Assembly: GCA_031216915.1 (NCBI GenBank)
Contig: CM062290.1
Location: 382,026,718-382,090,717 of the forward strand
Direction: 5' to 3'
From: Pictodentalium vernedei
Taxonomy: Eukaryota > Mollusca > Scaphopoda > Dentaliida > Dentaliidae
Length of the DNA stretch: 64,000 nucleotides
Made by a program: the position numbers and the translations under genes. Positions 22,665 through 33,671 of this stretch are shown here, piece after piece. How positions within the stretch are numbered: the first letter of the stretch is position 1; every line of letters begins with the position of its first letter. The notes beneath the pieces were generated by a model that worked only from the letters and a program-made list of their open reading frames with translations, was not told where the DNA came from and made no database searches.

Positions 22665-24415
22665 TTGTTTGTTTGTCAGACCATTCATTCAGTTTTTAAC
22701 CTGTTAAAAATGCCTGCAATCAGAACAAGACGTCGCACTGTTAGAACTGTGCCTTATCCATGCACAACTGAGGTTAGATCAAGACAACAAGCATTGCAGT
22801 GCACTGTTTGCCGCGGGGATCGTTGGCAACACAGGGTTTGCAACACCGGTATAAGCCAAGACGACTACAGAACGGCAAATAAAAACAAAACCGAAATCAA
22901 CTGGGGCTGCTCATCATGCAAACAAAATGTACCATCAACTCTCCACTGTTACCGCCTAAACCACCTCAGCAGATCAGTCATGTATTGGAATTGTATGACT
23001 CGCCAGTTCAATCACCACAAACTTCATCACAAACAATAAATACTTCATTTGGAGAAAGGATTATACCACCAACAGATCTACCTCCTGCTTCTTTTCAAGC
23101 ATCATTCTCTCATAAGATCAGCTTATTTGGAGAAGAGGTTGCGCGCTCATTCATTCAACCATTAGATTTAGAAAAATCAAACCTCGAGCGTACAATTCCG
23201 GAACCTGAGACTGATACTATAGAAATCGACATTGAGAATGAATTCACTATTGTAACCGGCGGTTCAAAACGTGGTGCCGATGTTTTAATTTCACAAGGTT
23301 ATTCTTACAGCAAAGGCGGTGACTTCAAAAAGGTGTGCAACGGTGGAGGTGAAATGTAAACTGTCTGACTTGCAGTTCAACTGGATTGAGGAACAATTGC
23401 CGGAAGGCTTTGTTCAAAAATACATTTATGTAGGTGTAGCAAGCCACGTTGTGCTTTTTACAGCTATTCTTCTGAGTCTGTTGACAAAAATTAAAACATG
23501 GTACGTTGATGCAACATGTGAAGCTGTTCAGAGGCCTTTCAGACAATTGTGGAGTATTCATGCTTTCATTAAACAAGGAAATAATACCAAACAAGTTCCG
23601 CTAATTATGGTTATAATGTCACGACGCAGTGAAGAGGACTATATTAAAGTTTTCAACTACATCAAATCTCAAGTGTCGGAATGTGTTCCTCGGCGAGTAG
23701 TTATGGACTTTGAAGTTGCTGTATGAGGTGCGTTTCGTGAATGTTTCCAAATGTTCCTATTCATGGATGTTGTTTTTATTGGACTCGAGCAGTTTGGAAA
23801 AAATCCAAGATCTTGGACTTCCCCCTCTTATCTCTTATCGAAAGAAAAAAAAAACACGAGCAAATTTCTGAGAGAGTTGATGTGTCAGCTCTTTCTACCA
23901 GCAGAGCAAATTCCAACAACGTTTCAGGCCTTCAGGGACTTGGTTGAACCTAGTCATCCAACAAGTTTACAAAATCTGGTGGAATATATGGAAGATACTT
24001 GGATTGGAGGCCGCGCGTGGAACGCTTCCAATTGGTCTGTATTTGCTATGTCTGTGAGAACAAACAATGATGTTGAGTGGTGGCACCATAACCTGCATGG
24101 ACTATGTGGAAAATTAGGGCACAACAATGTTAATTTGTATGAACTTATAGATGTTTTTTTCAAGGAATCCAAATTTATGAGTGCGCAGTGTCAACTTGTT
24201 GCTGTAGATAAACTTCAAAGGTATCAACGCCAAAGGTTCCGACAGTAGCAGGAATTTTTTTTTTTTCAATTTGGGACGATTATAAAAATAATTTAATGTC
24301 ACCATGTGAACTGCTGCGTCGCGTTGCTAAGTATCATGGACCAGCAACGGTATCCACACCGGATGATGTGGACACAGCAGCAGAAGCAGGGTCTGATGTA
24401 GATACATGATTTTGA
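22665..24415 (+). pseudogene. MULE transposase with PHD-like and FLYWCH zinc fingers, copy 1
   Basis: The plausible start is the ATG at 22710 (MPAIRTRRR), since the upstream ATG adds no conserved residues. Domains in order: a PHD-like finger at about 22797-22920 (CTVC...WQHRVC...WGCSSC), a FLYWCH-like finger at about 23240-23350 (FTIVTGGSKRGADVLISQGY), then a Mutator-like transposase core with WYVDAT (first D, about 23500), VVMDFE (second D, about 23700), GCCFYWTRAVWKK, and NNDVEWWHH (E, about 24066). The enzyme would cut and join the element's ends. Breaks: frameshifts near 22930, 23340 and 23745-23830, and a TGA at 23724-23726 where copy 2 has TGG. The C-terminal tail near 24310-24410 (RVAKYHGPATVSTPDDVD) is shared with copy 2. 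Confidence 0.85.
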
Positions 24416-24468
24416 ACATGGTAATAATAATATAACATATGAGTTAACATAGGATTACGTGAATTTTC

Positions 24469-24689
24469 CGCTCCTTCATATTTTGTCTTTTACAAAAACT
24501 AAAATGCGTTTAGCAATCCAAAACTAACTTGAAAAGCATCGCCATTTTTTTCATTCCCTCTTGCTTATTATATTAGTAGCCTAATATAATAAGCAAGAAA
24601 AAAATGAAAAAAAAAAAATGCCGATGATGTTTAGTTTTTGATTACTAAACGCTTTTTATTTTTTGTACAAGACAAAATATAAAGGAGCG
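24469..24689. repeat. Foldback segment at the 3' end of MULE copy 1
   Basis: CGCTCCTTCATATTTTGTC... and ...GACAAAATATAAAGGAGCG are the outer ends of two ~105-bp imperfect arms. They meet at the perfect inner stem CTTGCTTATTATATTAG / CTAATATAATAAGCAAG. The same foldback is in copy 2 at 59570-59780. A partial third arm follows at about 24700-24760. It may be a MITE carried inside the MULE or part of its own end. Confidence 0.82.
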
Positions 24690-24857
24690 TAAAATAATAT
24701 TCTTTTTCATTCTCTCTCTAGTCTACTAATATAATTAGCAAGAGAAAAGGAAAAAATAGCGATGATGTTTAGCCCATATTCGGTAATTGATTTAGTTTTT
24801 ATATGTATCTTAGCTAATAAGAGAAACGGAAATTCTTGTTGAACTAGTCCCGCCCAC

Positions 24858-25116
24858 AAGTAGTAAATTGATAAATTAACGCCCATCCGTTAATCAGACT
24901 AACATATAAAATAAGCTATTAACATCTTCCAAACATTCCCAAATGCAAGTTTTCTATTCTTTTGGTTTATTGAAGTTTTATTTAAAATAGTGACCATTTT
25001 TTCCTTTATTATTCCTAATGTCCTGAGGGCAGTGCACAGGAAATGCGAAAGAATTCTTTATTTATGTACATGTATGTATTCCATTTGTTATATGTTAATA
25101 CATGTAGTATGTATGT
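24858..25116. other. Unassigned sequence, ending in a splice-acceptor-like tract
   Basis: AT-rich, no repeat recognised. It ends with TATGCTTGCATTTCAG, a good 3' splice-site match just before the ORF at 25133. Confidence 0.4.
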
Positions 25117-25132
25117 ATGCTTGCATTTCAGA

Positions 25133-25993
25133 TCATTGATCCTCTGACTTCAGAGTGTGAACACCATCTGATCAAAATCACCATGACAAGTTTGGATATC
25201 CCAATTAAGCTACAGAACGCTTTGTCAGCTCTGGGCGTCTCTTGCCCTCTCAACTGGACTCTGCAGATGAGAGGCAAGAGCGTTCATCTGAATCTGGAGT
25301 TTGACGGAGCGGAAAGCACCACCACGCCTTCTGCGGGGAGAGGTAGCACCTTTTGTGAGAGGAACCCCTCTCACACTGGTCATCACCCGAAAAAGCTTGG
25401 ACCTGACCCTGAAAAGAAGACCAAGAAGAAGAGCCCATCAACAAGGCGCCGTGATGGCCAGCGGCTGGAAAAGTTCCTGGAAAGGAAGAGGGAAGAGACA
25501 GACAGAGGAGGCAACTACCATTTCCCCACCTCCAACTCCTGTGATCCCCATCCACACCCCATCTGCCTCTCCTTTGAGGGACAACCTGGAGGATGGCGAT
25601 GTCAGCAGTGAGGAGGAGGCGAAAATGGAAACTGGATCTCCAAAGCCTACTACTCCGGTCTCTCCTCTCCCTCCCAATCAGGAGCTGGATCACGAACAGG
25701 CCACTCTCCAAGACGAATTTGAAAAAGAGCACAGAACAGACCTAAGCGCCATGACAAACCAGCTAGCAGAACTCAGGGAGGCAGCGGTGTCACTACGTTC
25801 CAACGTCGCGTTTGCAACTGCTCTGGCCCAAAGCAGGACAACAATACCACAGCCTCCATCGCACGTCGCATCCCCAAGTGCAGAATCATTTCGGTGTTGC
25901 ATTTCAGAAGTGATTTTTTGCTTCACTGACAATGTCCGTATTGTGCTCTATTTCTTCAAATTTTTCTTTTCTTTTCAATTTGTTGAAAAATAA
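25133..25993 (+). pseudogene. Frameshifted ORF of unknown function, possibly a retroelement ORF1
   Basis: The first frame (to 25611) reads from after an acceptor-like CATTTCAG through MTSLDIPIKLQNALSALGV to KKKSPSTRRRDGQRLEKFLE, a basic patch. The second frame (25301-25993) continues best after about 25500 with a Pro/Ser-rich part (TISPPPTPVIPIHTPSAS), an acidic patch (DGDVSSEEE) and a likely coiled coil (LDHEQATLQDEFEKEH...LAELREAAVSLRSNV). The switch implies a +1 frameshift. I recall SPSxRRRDxxRLxxFL peptides in invertebrate retroelement-associated proteins, but cannot name the family. A decayed host exon is the alternative. Confidence 0.4.
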
Positions 25994-26445
25994 AAAATTA
26001 TAAAAAAAATATATATTCGCGTTTGTCTTTTATCACAACCACCCGCTTCCCCGCCGAATCGACCAAAATCTTTTCCGCCGAACCGTCCCAACACCTTCGC
26101 CGGGAAAAATTTGGTCTCAACCGAACCGACAAGGGAAGTAGTATAGCAGGAGGTTTTCGTCCCCCATTACCCGGAGCTTTGCTGGAGCAACTAGTGTTAC
26201 ATTCCCATAGGAACCGGAGCCATTTGCCGGAGCAACTTTTTCCTTTGGAAAAGTACGGCTCCTTGCAGCTAGTTCTGACAAGTGGTGTACGTACTACATA
26301 TATAGTATGCTATGGTATGTATAGTGATATATGTACGCATGGGGCTATAGATATATATTATGGGTAAGTGGTGGAAAGATGATGGGAAAATTGGGTTTTC
26401 TTGAAAGTTTTTCCCGCGAAACGGTTGACGTTGCAATTGACGTCG

Positions 26446-26473
26446 TGACGTCATGATACGCGCGCGACGTCAT
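26446..26473. promoter_or_regulatory. Cluster of TGACGTCA (CRE-type) sites in the palindrome arm
   Basis: GTGACGTCATGATACGCGCG and CGACGTCATAGAG give a full TGACGTCA at 26446-26453 and a half-matching site ~20 bases on. The opposite arm keeps TGACGTCA at 29789-29796 and TGACGTCG at 29771-29778. CREB/ATF binding is inferred only from the motif. Confidence 0.35.
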
Positions 26474-26559
26474 AGAGATGTTCACCGCTGTTATTGTCCA
26501 TTATAGAATCTGACATAACGTTGTTCGGGTCCTGGGGTATCGGACGTAACGTAAGGGGG

Positions 26560-27640
26560 GGGGGGGGGTGGTGATATAGTGGTGGTGGTACATTAGCCCT
26601 TGGGTCTTCATATTATGCTATGTCTGCTATAGCTAGATCAAGCAGTATTGTGGGAGATGGGGGTAGTGCATTGTCGGCCAGTGCGGCATTGCGAGATAGT
26701 CCTTAGTGGTTTAAATTGGACAGTATAGGATGAATGGTCTGTTGGCCTATTACCCCCCCCCCCCCCTTAGTACTATTAACCTACCGAATTCTTTGTATTA
26801 TCTTATGGCTGGTATTGGTAGTTCGTAATGCTAGGCCAGGCAGTACTATAATCGTTTGTTTAGAAGTGGGGTATAGGATGCATTGTGTATACCCCTGTAG
26901 GTCCACTCCTCGGTGTTATTAACCAACCGATTGCTTTGTAGTATTCTATGATTGGTATAGGTAGTACGTTATAGCAGGTCAAGTGGAATTTTGGAGTGGG
27001 GGTGGGGGTAATGCCTGGCAGCATAGAACAGCAGTATAGTATGGACGATATATACCTCTGTGGGTCCTGAGGTCCCATGTTAGCCCTTAGTACTATTAAT
27101 CTACCTGATACTTCATGTTATCCTATGACTGGTATAGGTAATATGCAATGCTAGGCATAGGGATATTGTGGGTAGGGGTACTGCCTGGTAGTTTAAAACG
27201 GTACTATAGTATGGCGGTATATACACCTATAGGCCCCCTGTTAGTGCTTGGTACTATTAACCGACCGATTGCTTTGTTTTATTATATGGCTGGTATATGT
27301 AGTACGTTATGGTAGACCTAGTGATTTTGTGGGGGTGGGGGTAATGTTTGGTAGTTTAGAACGGTAGTATAGCATAGGCTGTACATATTGCTGGCCCTTG
27401 GTACTACTGATCCACCAAGTGCTTCATATTATTGAGCGGTATTCTGGGGTGGGGGTCAATGCCTGGTAATACAGAACGGCTGCAGAGTATGATTGGTATA
27501 TTCCCCTGTAGGTCCCATCCTAACCGTTGATAGTATTAACCTACCAAATGCTTTGTATCATCCTGTTACTGGTAAGGTGGTACGTAATACCAGTAGTTCC
27601 TACCCTATTCCGAGTACTCTTGTTGTTTCATTTATCTAGA
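26560..27640. repeat. Degenerate ~130-175-bp tandem repeats in the left arm
   Basis: TAGTACTATTAACCTACCGA-like blocks recur near 26768, 26914, 27090, 27251, 27401 and 27531. Each is followed by CTTTGTATTAT, a GGTATAGGTAGTACGT block and a GTGGGGGTGGGGGTAATG block. The right arm (about 28610-29680) carries the mirror series. The repeats pre-date or grew with the palindrome. Confidence 0.85.
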
Positions 27641-27778
27641 TCATTTATATAGATTATAATTAACCAATTAGACTGCTTGATTTCCCATAATCTGTATGCA
27701 GAGTTATCTCCCTTCTGTATAATAAACGCCTATATCCAATGGCAATAACCCCGGCACCCCAATTTCGGCACCCCTTTT

Positions 27779-28470
27779 TGAAAAACATATGGCCTTCGGC
27801 ACCCCTTTTTCTGAAATGAGGATAAGAGTCGTAGTAAATTATACCTCATTGAGGGATTTTTACTATGACTCTTATCCTCATTTCAGAAAAAGGGGTGCCG
27901 AAGGTCATATGTTTTTCAAAAAAGGGGTGCCGAAATTGGGGTGCCTTCTGGAGAATCCCTTTTTTCTGAAATGAGGATAAGAGTCGTAGTAAATTATACC
28001 TCATTGAGGGATTTTTACTACGACTCTTATCCACATTTCAGAAAAAAAGGAATTCTCCAGAAGGCACCCTAATTTCGGCACCCCTTTTTTGAAAACATAT
28101 GGCCTTCGGCACCCCTTTTTCTGAAATGAGGATAAGAGTCGTAGTAAATTATACCTCATTGAGGGATTTTTACTACGACTCTTATACTCATTTCAGAAAA
28201 AAGGGCTGCCGAAGGCCATATGTTTTCCAAAAAGGGGTGCCGAAATTGGGGTGCCTTCTGAAGAATCCCTTTTTTCTGAAATGAGGATAAGAGTCGTAGT
28301 AAATTATACCTCATTGAGGGATTTTTGCTATGACTCTTATCTTCATTTCAGAAAAAAGGGATTCTCCAGAAGGCACCCAAAATCCCTCGACTCTTATCCT
28401 CATTTCAGAAAAAAGGGGTGCCGAAGGCCATATGTTTTTCAAAAAAGGGGTGCCGAAATTGGGGTGCCAG
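27779..28470. repeat. Central cluster of ~155-bp hairpin repeats
   Basis: A ~84-bp hairpin (CTGAAATGAGGATAAGAGTC ... GACTCTTATCCTCATTTCAG) occurs at about 27807, 27963, 28119 and 28273, with a half unit at about 28388. Between the hairpins is GGGGTGCCGAAGGCCATATG / AAAAAGGGGTGCCGAAATTGG. Because each unit is itself a palindrome, the cluster can fold many ways. Short ORFs here repeat with the unit and are not genes. Confidence 0.92.
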
Positions 28471-30111
28471 GGATATTGCCATTGGATATAGGCGTTTATT
28501 ATACAGTAGGGAGATAACTCTGCATACAGATTATGGGAAATCAAGCAATCTAATTGGTTAATTATAATTTATATAAATGATCTAGATAAATGAAACAACA
28601 AGAGTACTCGGAATAGGATAGGAACTACTGGTATTGCGGACCACCTTACCAGTAACAGGATGATACAAAGCATTTGGTAGGTTAATACTATCAACGGTTA
28701 GGATGGGACCTACAGGGGAATATATCAACCATACTCTGCAGCCGTTCTGTATTACCTGGCATTGACCCCACCCCAGAATACCGCTCAATAATATGAAGCA
28801 CCTGGTGGATCAGTAGTACTAAGGGCCAGCAAGAGACCTACAGGGGTATGCACAGCCTATGCTATACTACCGTTCTAATCTACCAAGCATTACCCCACCC
28901 CCACAAAATCACTAGGTCTACCATAGCGTACTACATATACCAGCCATATAACAAAACAAAGCAATCGGTTGGTTAATAGTGCCAAGCACTAACAAGGGGC
29001 CTATAGGTGTATATACCGCCATACTATAGTACCGTTCTAAACTACCAGGCAGTACCCCTACCCACAATACCCCTATGCCTAGCATTGTATACTACCTATA
29101 CCAGTCATAGAATAACATGAAGCATCAGGTAGATTAATAGTACTAAGGGCTAACATGGGACCTGCAGGGCCCACAGAGGTATATATCGTCCATACTATAC
29201 TGCTGTTCTATACTGCCAGGCATTACCCCCACCCCTACTCCAAAATTCCACTTGATCTGCTATAACGTACTACCTATACCAATCATAGAATAATACAAAG
29301 CAATCGGTTGGTTAATACATGTGTAACACCAAGGAGTGGACCTACAGGGGTATATGCAATGCATCCTATGCCCCACTTCTAAACAAGCGATTATAGTACT
29401 GCCTGGCCTATCATTACGAACTACCACAACCAGCCATAAGATAATACAAAGGATTCGGTAGGTTAATAGTACTAAGGGGGTAATAGGCCAACAGACCATT
29501 CATCCTATACTGTCCAATTTAAACAACCAAAGACTATCTCGCAATACCGCACTGGCCGACCATGCATTACCCCCATCCCCCACAATACTGCTTGATCTAG
29601 CTATAGCAGACGTAGCATAATATGAAGACCCAAGGGCTAATAGTATACTCACATGGATAGGCACCACCACTACTCTACCCCCCCCCCCTTACGTTACGTC
29701 CGACACCCCATGACCCGAACAACGTTATGTCAGATTCTATAATGGACAATAACAGCGGTCAACATCTCTATGACGTCGCGTGCGTATCATGACGTCAATA
29801 GCAACGTCAACCGTTTGCGGGAAAAACTTTCAAGAAAACCCAATTTTCCCATCATCTTTCCACCACTTACCCATAATATATACCTATAGCCCCATGCGTA
29901 CATATATCACTATACATACCATAGCATACTATATATGTAGTACGTACACCACTCGTCATAACTAGCTGCAAGGAACCGTACTTTTCCAAAGGAAAAAAGG
30001 AAAAAGTTGCTCCGGCAAATGGCTCCGGTTCCTATGGGAATTTAACACTAGTTGCTCCGGCAAAGCTCAGGGTAATGGGGGACGAAAACCTCCTGCTATA
30101 CTACTAAGGGA

Positions 30112-30224
30112 ATTCCGTCGAATCGGTTTTCCTCCGAATCGACCTGTTCCCGTCGGTTGGGGCTGAAGGCCTGCAGTAGGACTCTTCCCGATTAAAAAAA
30201 TATCCCGAAACACCCTTACCTACT
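30112..30224. other. CCGAATCGACC-type words flanking the palindrome
   Basis: CCGTCGAATCGG and CCGAATCGACCTGTTCCCG resemble CCGCCGAATCGACC and CCGCCGAACCGTCC on the other side (about 26054-26125), and GCCGAACCGACC inside both MULE copies (about 22270 and 57495). The palindrome may have landed inside an element with such end words. Confidence 0.4.
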
Positions 30225-30955
30225 GAGAATTGGGTTCCGTGACAATTCCGCCTTGGGACAACTCGACCCGAGCCGATTTTTCGGGATAACTCGGGGCCGA
30301 GCTGTTCCGATTTTGTGGGCCGATTTGTCCCAAGTTATTGTAACATTTTAAAGATTTTTTTGTTTAATTTCAAGAAATTTAAAATTAATTTAGTTGTATT
30401 ATTAACATGTTTCCGATATATTTTAGACACATTTTAAAATATTTATTATAAATTTTAACAAAATATGAAGTGCTTACATGTTTGTTTGAATTAAATTACA
30501 CATTGAAAAATATGATTTATAATCCTCTGCGATATTCGACAGTTATTCAGAATTATATCCACATAAGCAAGAATACATCCATCCAGCACTACGAACTAAT
30601 GAACTGACTGGAAAATATGTGTTCAATTCCAGAATTGCTTTTTAGCTTCTTGCTTATTAAAACATGTCTTGTGTACTTGTTTGTTTTATAATTTCTTCAA
30701 AACGGTCATTGTTAACAATTATTTGAGTGTTTATAAATATAAATGTACTGTGAACAATATAACAAACAATGGTTTAGACGTTAATAAAATTATGCTTAAT
30801 ACTTTCATTTTTTGTTTCTCGTTAATAACTAATATCTCTCAATTTTCATAATCAATTTTCCATATAAATTTGAAAGGGGAGCAGACTTGTCCCGGGCCGA
30901 GTTGTCTCTAGGTTGATTTGTCCCTTTGCCCGAGGGAGCAGTCTTGTCGTGACGT
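30225..30955. mobile_element. Possible ~0.73-kb element with GACAACTCG-type end words
   Basis: The left side has GGGACAACTCGACCCGAGCC, GGATAACTCGGGGCCGAG and GGGCCGATTTGTCCC. The right side has CTTGTCCCGGGCCGAGTTGTC and GGTTGATTTGTCCC in inverse orientation (30888-30930). The AT-rich interior shows no coding. Boundaries are approximate. Confidence 0.5.
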
Positions 30956-31560
30956 TATTACCATTGCGAAATGTTCTATTAGTGCGCATGCGCAGTGCCT
31001 ATTGATAGGGTAGTAAATGTTTCTGTCGTGTACTTTATAGGATGGAGCTCACCATCTTGGTTTCTGTTCTGACAAGTGATTACTATGGGGGTCGAGTGGC
31101 ATCTGAAGTGTTTGTGTGTGTGGGGGGGGGGGGGGGTGGGGGGGGGGGGCGTCTATGTTCGATTGAATGGGAATTAAATCTAATCACCCGAAATGATATG
31201 TCAACCAAAATTAACAAAATGGACCCCCAAACCCTTTAGAAACCCGAATTATTGGCTGGTATTCTATTGTTATTGATAGCACGTAGTGCTATAAAGGCTT
31301 GAGTAGGGCGAGAAGTGTCCCTATATTCAACGGGAGTAATTTATTTACCGAAAACGACCGAAACGACTGCAATGATAGCGAAATGGAGCCTTTTACCCCC
31401 ACACAACACACCCTGAGTACAACAGTACGCCTTGGACTGAGCGTAATCCACGCGCGAGCAGTGATGTCTGCACATGCGTTTACCAGGTAATAAAAATCAT
31501 CAGCTGTAACATTTTAATTAATGAAGCACCGGGTTGTACCAGTCATCAAGCCCCGGAAAA
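30956..31560. other. Repeat-derived sequence with two long poly(G) runs and the hAT empty site
   Basis: TGCGCATGCGCA (NRF-1-type) is at 30983-30994. Runs of 15 and 12 G lie at 31122-31136 and 31138-31149. 31455-31545 (TGATGTCTGCACATGCGTTTACCAGG...) is the inverted, uninterrupted counterpart of the sequence around the hAT-like element at 41075. No gene is supported. Confidence 0.6.
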
Positions 31561-32380
31561 TAGGATAATAACACGTTGGCAGGCCGCTGATTTGTCGCGG
31601 TTAAGATAAGAAGGTAATAATTTGAATGTTCTCAACCTTTATTTCCGAGTATCCAGCTTCTCCCAGCCAGGGACGAGGGAGTCCCCAGTCCGAGGTGGTG
31701 GGGGGGGGGGGGGGTATGGAGTTCTCCCAGGGTGGGGGTACAGTCATCGTAAAAATAAAATGTAAAAAACCGTAAAAACATGAAAAAATACTTTAAAAAC
31801 TAGAATAAAATCCATAAAAACTTTTTTTAAAAACTTGAAAAAACGTGAAAAGAAAACTTAAAAATATTAAACAACTGAAAAAAACTTTAAAAAACAATGA
31901 AACTTCAAGAAAAACATTTAAAAAATTGAGAAAAAAAATTGACAAGAAACATAAAAAAAAAAACTTGAAAAAACATGAAATTTGGATTCGGTACATACTT
32001 CATTTGAAAGTCGGATCAGGTTTTGGGGTTCGAGGTTCTATTTCAACTCAATTTGCAATGCTGGACAACTCAGTGATATATCACAGGGTTATTAGTTTAA
32101 GGTTATTCTAAATTTTAAAAATAAGTAAACAATTCGAGTTATTTAGAAAGAAAGAAAGAAACTTTTTAATAATCAGTGGCAGTAAACTGGGTAAGCGCAT
32201 TAATTTAATTAAGTTCGTATTCGGAAAGCGTTCTTTTTTCAGTCGCTGTCATGCAGGGACTGTATAAACAATGCATTCCAAATTAGAACTTATTGAAAAG
32301 TCAGTTCATGTCACTGCAAGTCATCAAAGCCGTCTTTTCTAAATTAGCACCTTTGCCCAAATCAAGGTTTTGATAGGTGA
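31561..32380. other. Unassigned sequence, poly(G) and A-rich low complexity
   Basis: A 15-G run is at 31700-31714. 31740-31990 is a low-complexity AAAAACTT/AAAAAACA tract, and the Lys/Phe-rich ORFs read from it on both strands are artefacts of composition. A short (GAAA)n tract lies at about 32145-32162. Confidence 0.7.
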
Positions 32381-33605
32381 TGCGCGCGCCTATATAAGAC
32401 CCCTCGAGTTAACTTCAAGACAGACTCGCTAGGATGGAATAATCGTTAGTTCACGCGGTGTAGTAAAGAGTTGATGTTTTTGTGTGGTTCCGGTGGCCGT
32501 CATTTGGACGACAAGATTCTCGATCTGTTGATTTGCATCGAGGGGAGATGTCGAAGAAGAACCGATGAGTATATGTAGTATTTAGTTTATAGTATTTAGC
32601 TGAGATAACACGTCGTAGTTACATAGTCATTAGTTAACAGTTTTAAGTGAATTAGTGAATCTGTGCTATTAGACGGTCAGTTGTTATTATTGCGGGTTAG
32701 AAACACTATTTGCAGAAACTGTAGGTGATAAATATTCTAAAAGGTGAATTTTAGTTTTTCGGGAAATTCCTCATAGTGTGGTAGGCGCAACGGGATAAAC
32801 ACGCGCATGGGCGGATGAGTGAAAGATTTCGTGATTTCTTTTCAGTAGTCGCAGCTTTGACCTTTCTCTACGAGTATAAATTTGGGAAACAATTTAATTT
32901 TAGATAATATTTTAGTACTTGTTTTCGGTGGGATTCAGTGACTCGTCACAAAACTCATTTCAATTGTGTTGGGATTTTTTATTTAGGTTTTGTTGGCTAT
33001 TTGTAAATAAGAGTATAGAAGATTTATGAACACAAATTGTTGGATTGTTGACAGTCTTCATCTTATTAACGAAGAAGCCCTGAATACCCAAGAGTTGATG
33101 AAACCTCAGCCCCCGCCACGAAATTAGCCTGTGTTAGTTCATTGCCGTTGAAAGCAATTGATTGAAGTGCGGCGCTATGCTGTGGCTTGTGAATAAGCAA
33201 TTGCGATCTACAAGAGTGAGCTAGTGAAAATTCCCCGTCCCCGGTGAAAGAGTATCTTAGGTCCCCAGCAATGTTGATCAATCCCAGCTTTGGCCCTCCA
33301 CTGACAAGCGCCCTCTGGCAAATAAATATTCACACTCTCCGAGACGTTGCCACGGCTGCGTTCCAGGGGACAGTAATTTCTATCTATCAGAAAGTGCTAA
33401 CACCTGTATAGACACTAACTGAGCGATTCCCCGGTGGAAGTAACGCGTGGTTCCACTTTGCAGGCGGACCCTTTGGTCATAGTTGTATAGCAGAATTCTT
33501 CTTTGGATTCTCGCTATGGTAAACGGAATATAAACCCTGGTTCCCGAACAGGTTGTTAATAAAGACGTATTTGTATGTGAGCACTAATTATTTGGATTCT
33601 TTTCT
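32381..33605 (+). promoter_or_regulatory. Promoter-like segment, possibly a solo LTR
   Basis: TATATAAGACC at 32391-32401 is a strong TATA box, followed ~30 bases later by a plausible start region. Some 1.15 kb downstream is AATAAAG (about 33560) with a following T/G-rich stretch. A TATA box and polyadenylation signal on the same strand with no ORF between would suit a solitary LTR. I could not define TG...CA ends or a target duplication, and no partner LTR is present. Confidence 0.28.
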
Positions 33606-33671
33606 TTTTGGGTGAAAATGTAGGTGTGTAGTGGTAGTCTAATGGTTCATTGAGAACTAGAGGTGAAGATA

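Larger units (their letters stand above)
17247..24857 (+). mobile_element. FLYWCH/MULE-type DNA transposon copy 1, with nested insertions
   Basis: The stretch is collinear with 56453-59967 except for three blocks found only here: 17346-19298, about 19384-21383 and about 22306-22475. Removing these leaves an element of ~3.5 kb like copy 2. Shared left edge: AAATAGCAAAAGCCAGAATTT. Shared right edge: CTAGTCCCGCCCACAA. It encodes a broken Mutator-like transposase (22665-24415). I could not find classical long terminal inverted repeats or a clear short target duplication at the edges. Confidence 0.8.
26137..30105. mobile_element. 3.97-kb palindrome (foldback element) with 6-bp direct repeat
   Basis: The left half starts AGTAGTATAGCAGGAGG and the right half ends CCTCCTGCTATACTACT. 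The arms pair throughout, to a centre near 28121. AAGGGA flanks both sides (26131-26136 and 30106-30111), consistent with a target duplication. Arms differ by scattered substitutions, small indels and G-run lengths, so this is not a simple assembly mirror. Each arm holds a ~410-bp outer part with TGACGTCA sites, about six ~130-175-bp degenerate repeats, and the inner hairpin cluster. No transposase. It fits no superfamily I can name beyond 'foldback'. Confidence 0.92.

Noticed and set aside
27789..28517. Repeated short ORFs at the palindrome centre
   Set aside because: They recur with the hairpin unit on both strands and reflect sequence repetition only.
26137..30105. Palindrome as an assembly artefact
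   Set aside because: The arms differ by many independent changes and are flanked by AAGGGA on both sides, unlike a mirrored contig. Long reads would still settle it.
31845..32111. Lys-rich ORF and its Phe-rich antisense partner
   Set aside because: Low-complexity A-rich tract; no conserved features.
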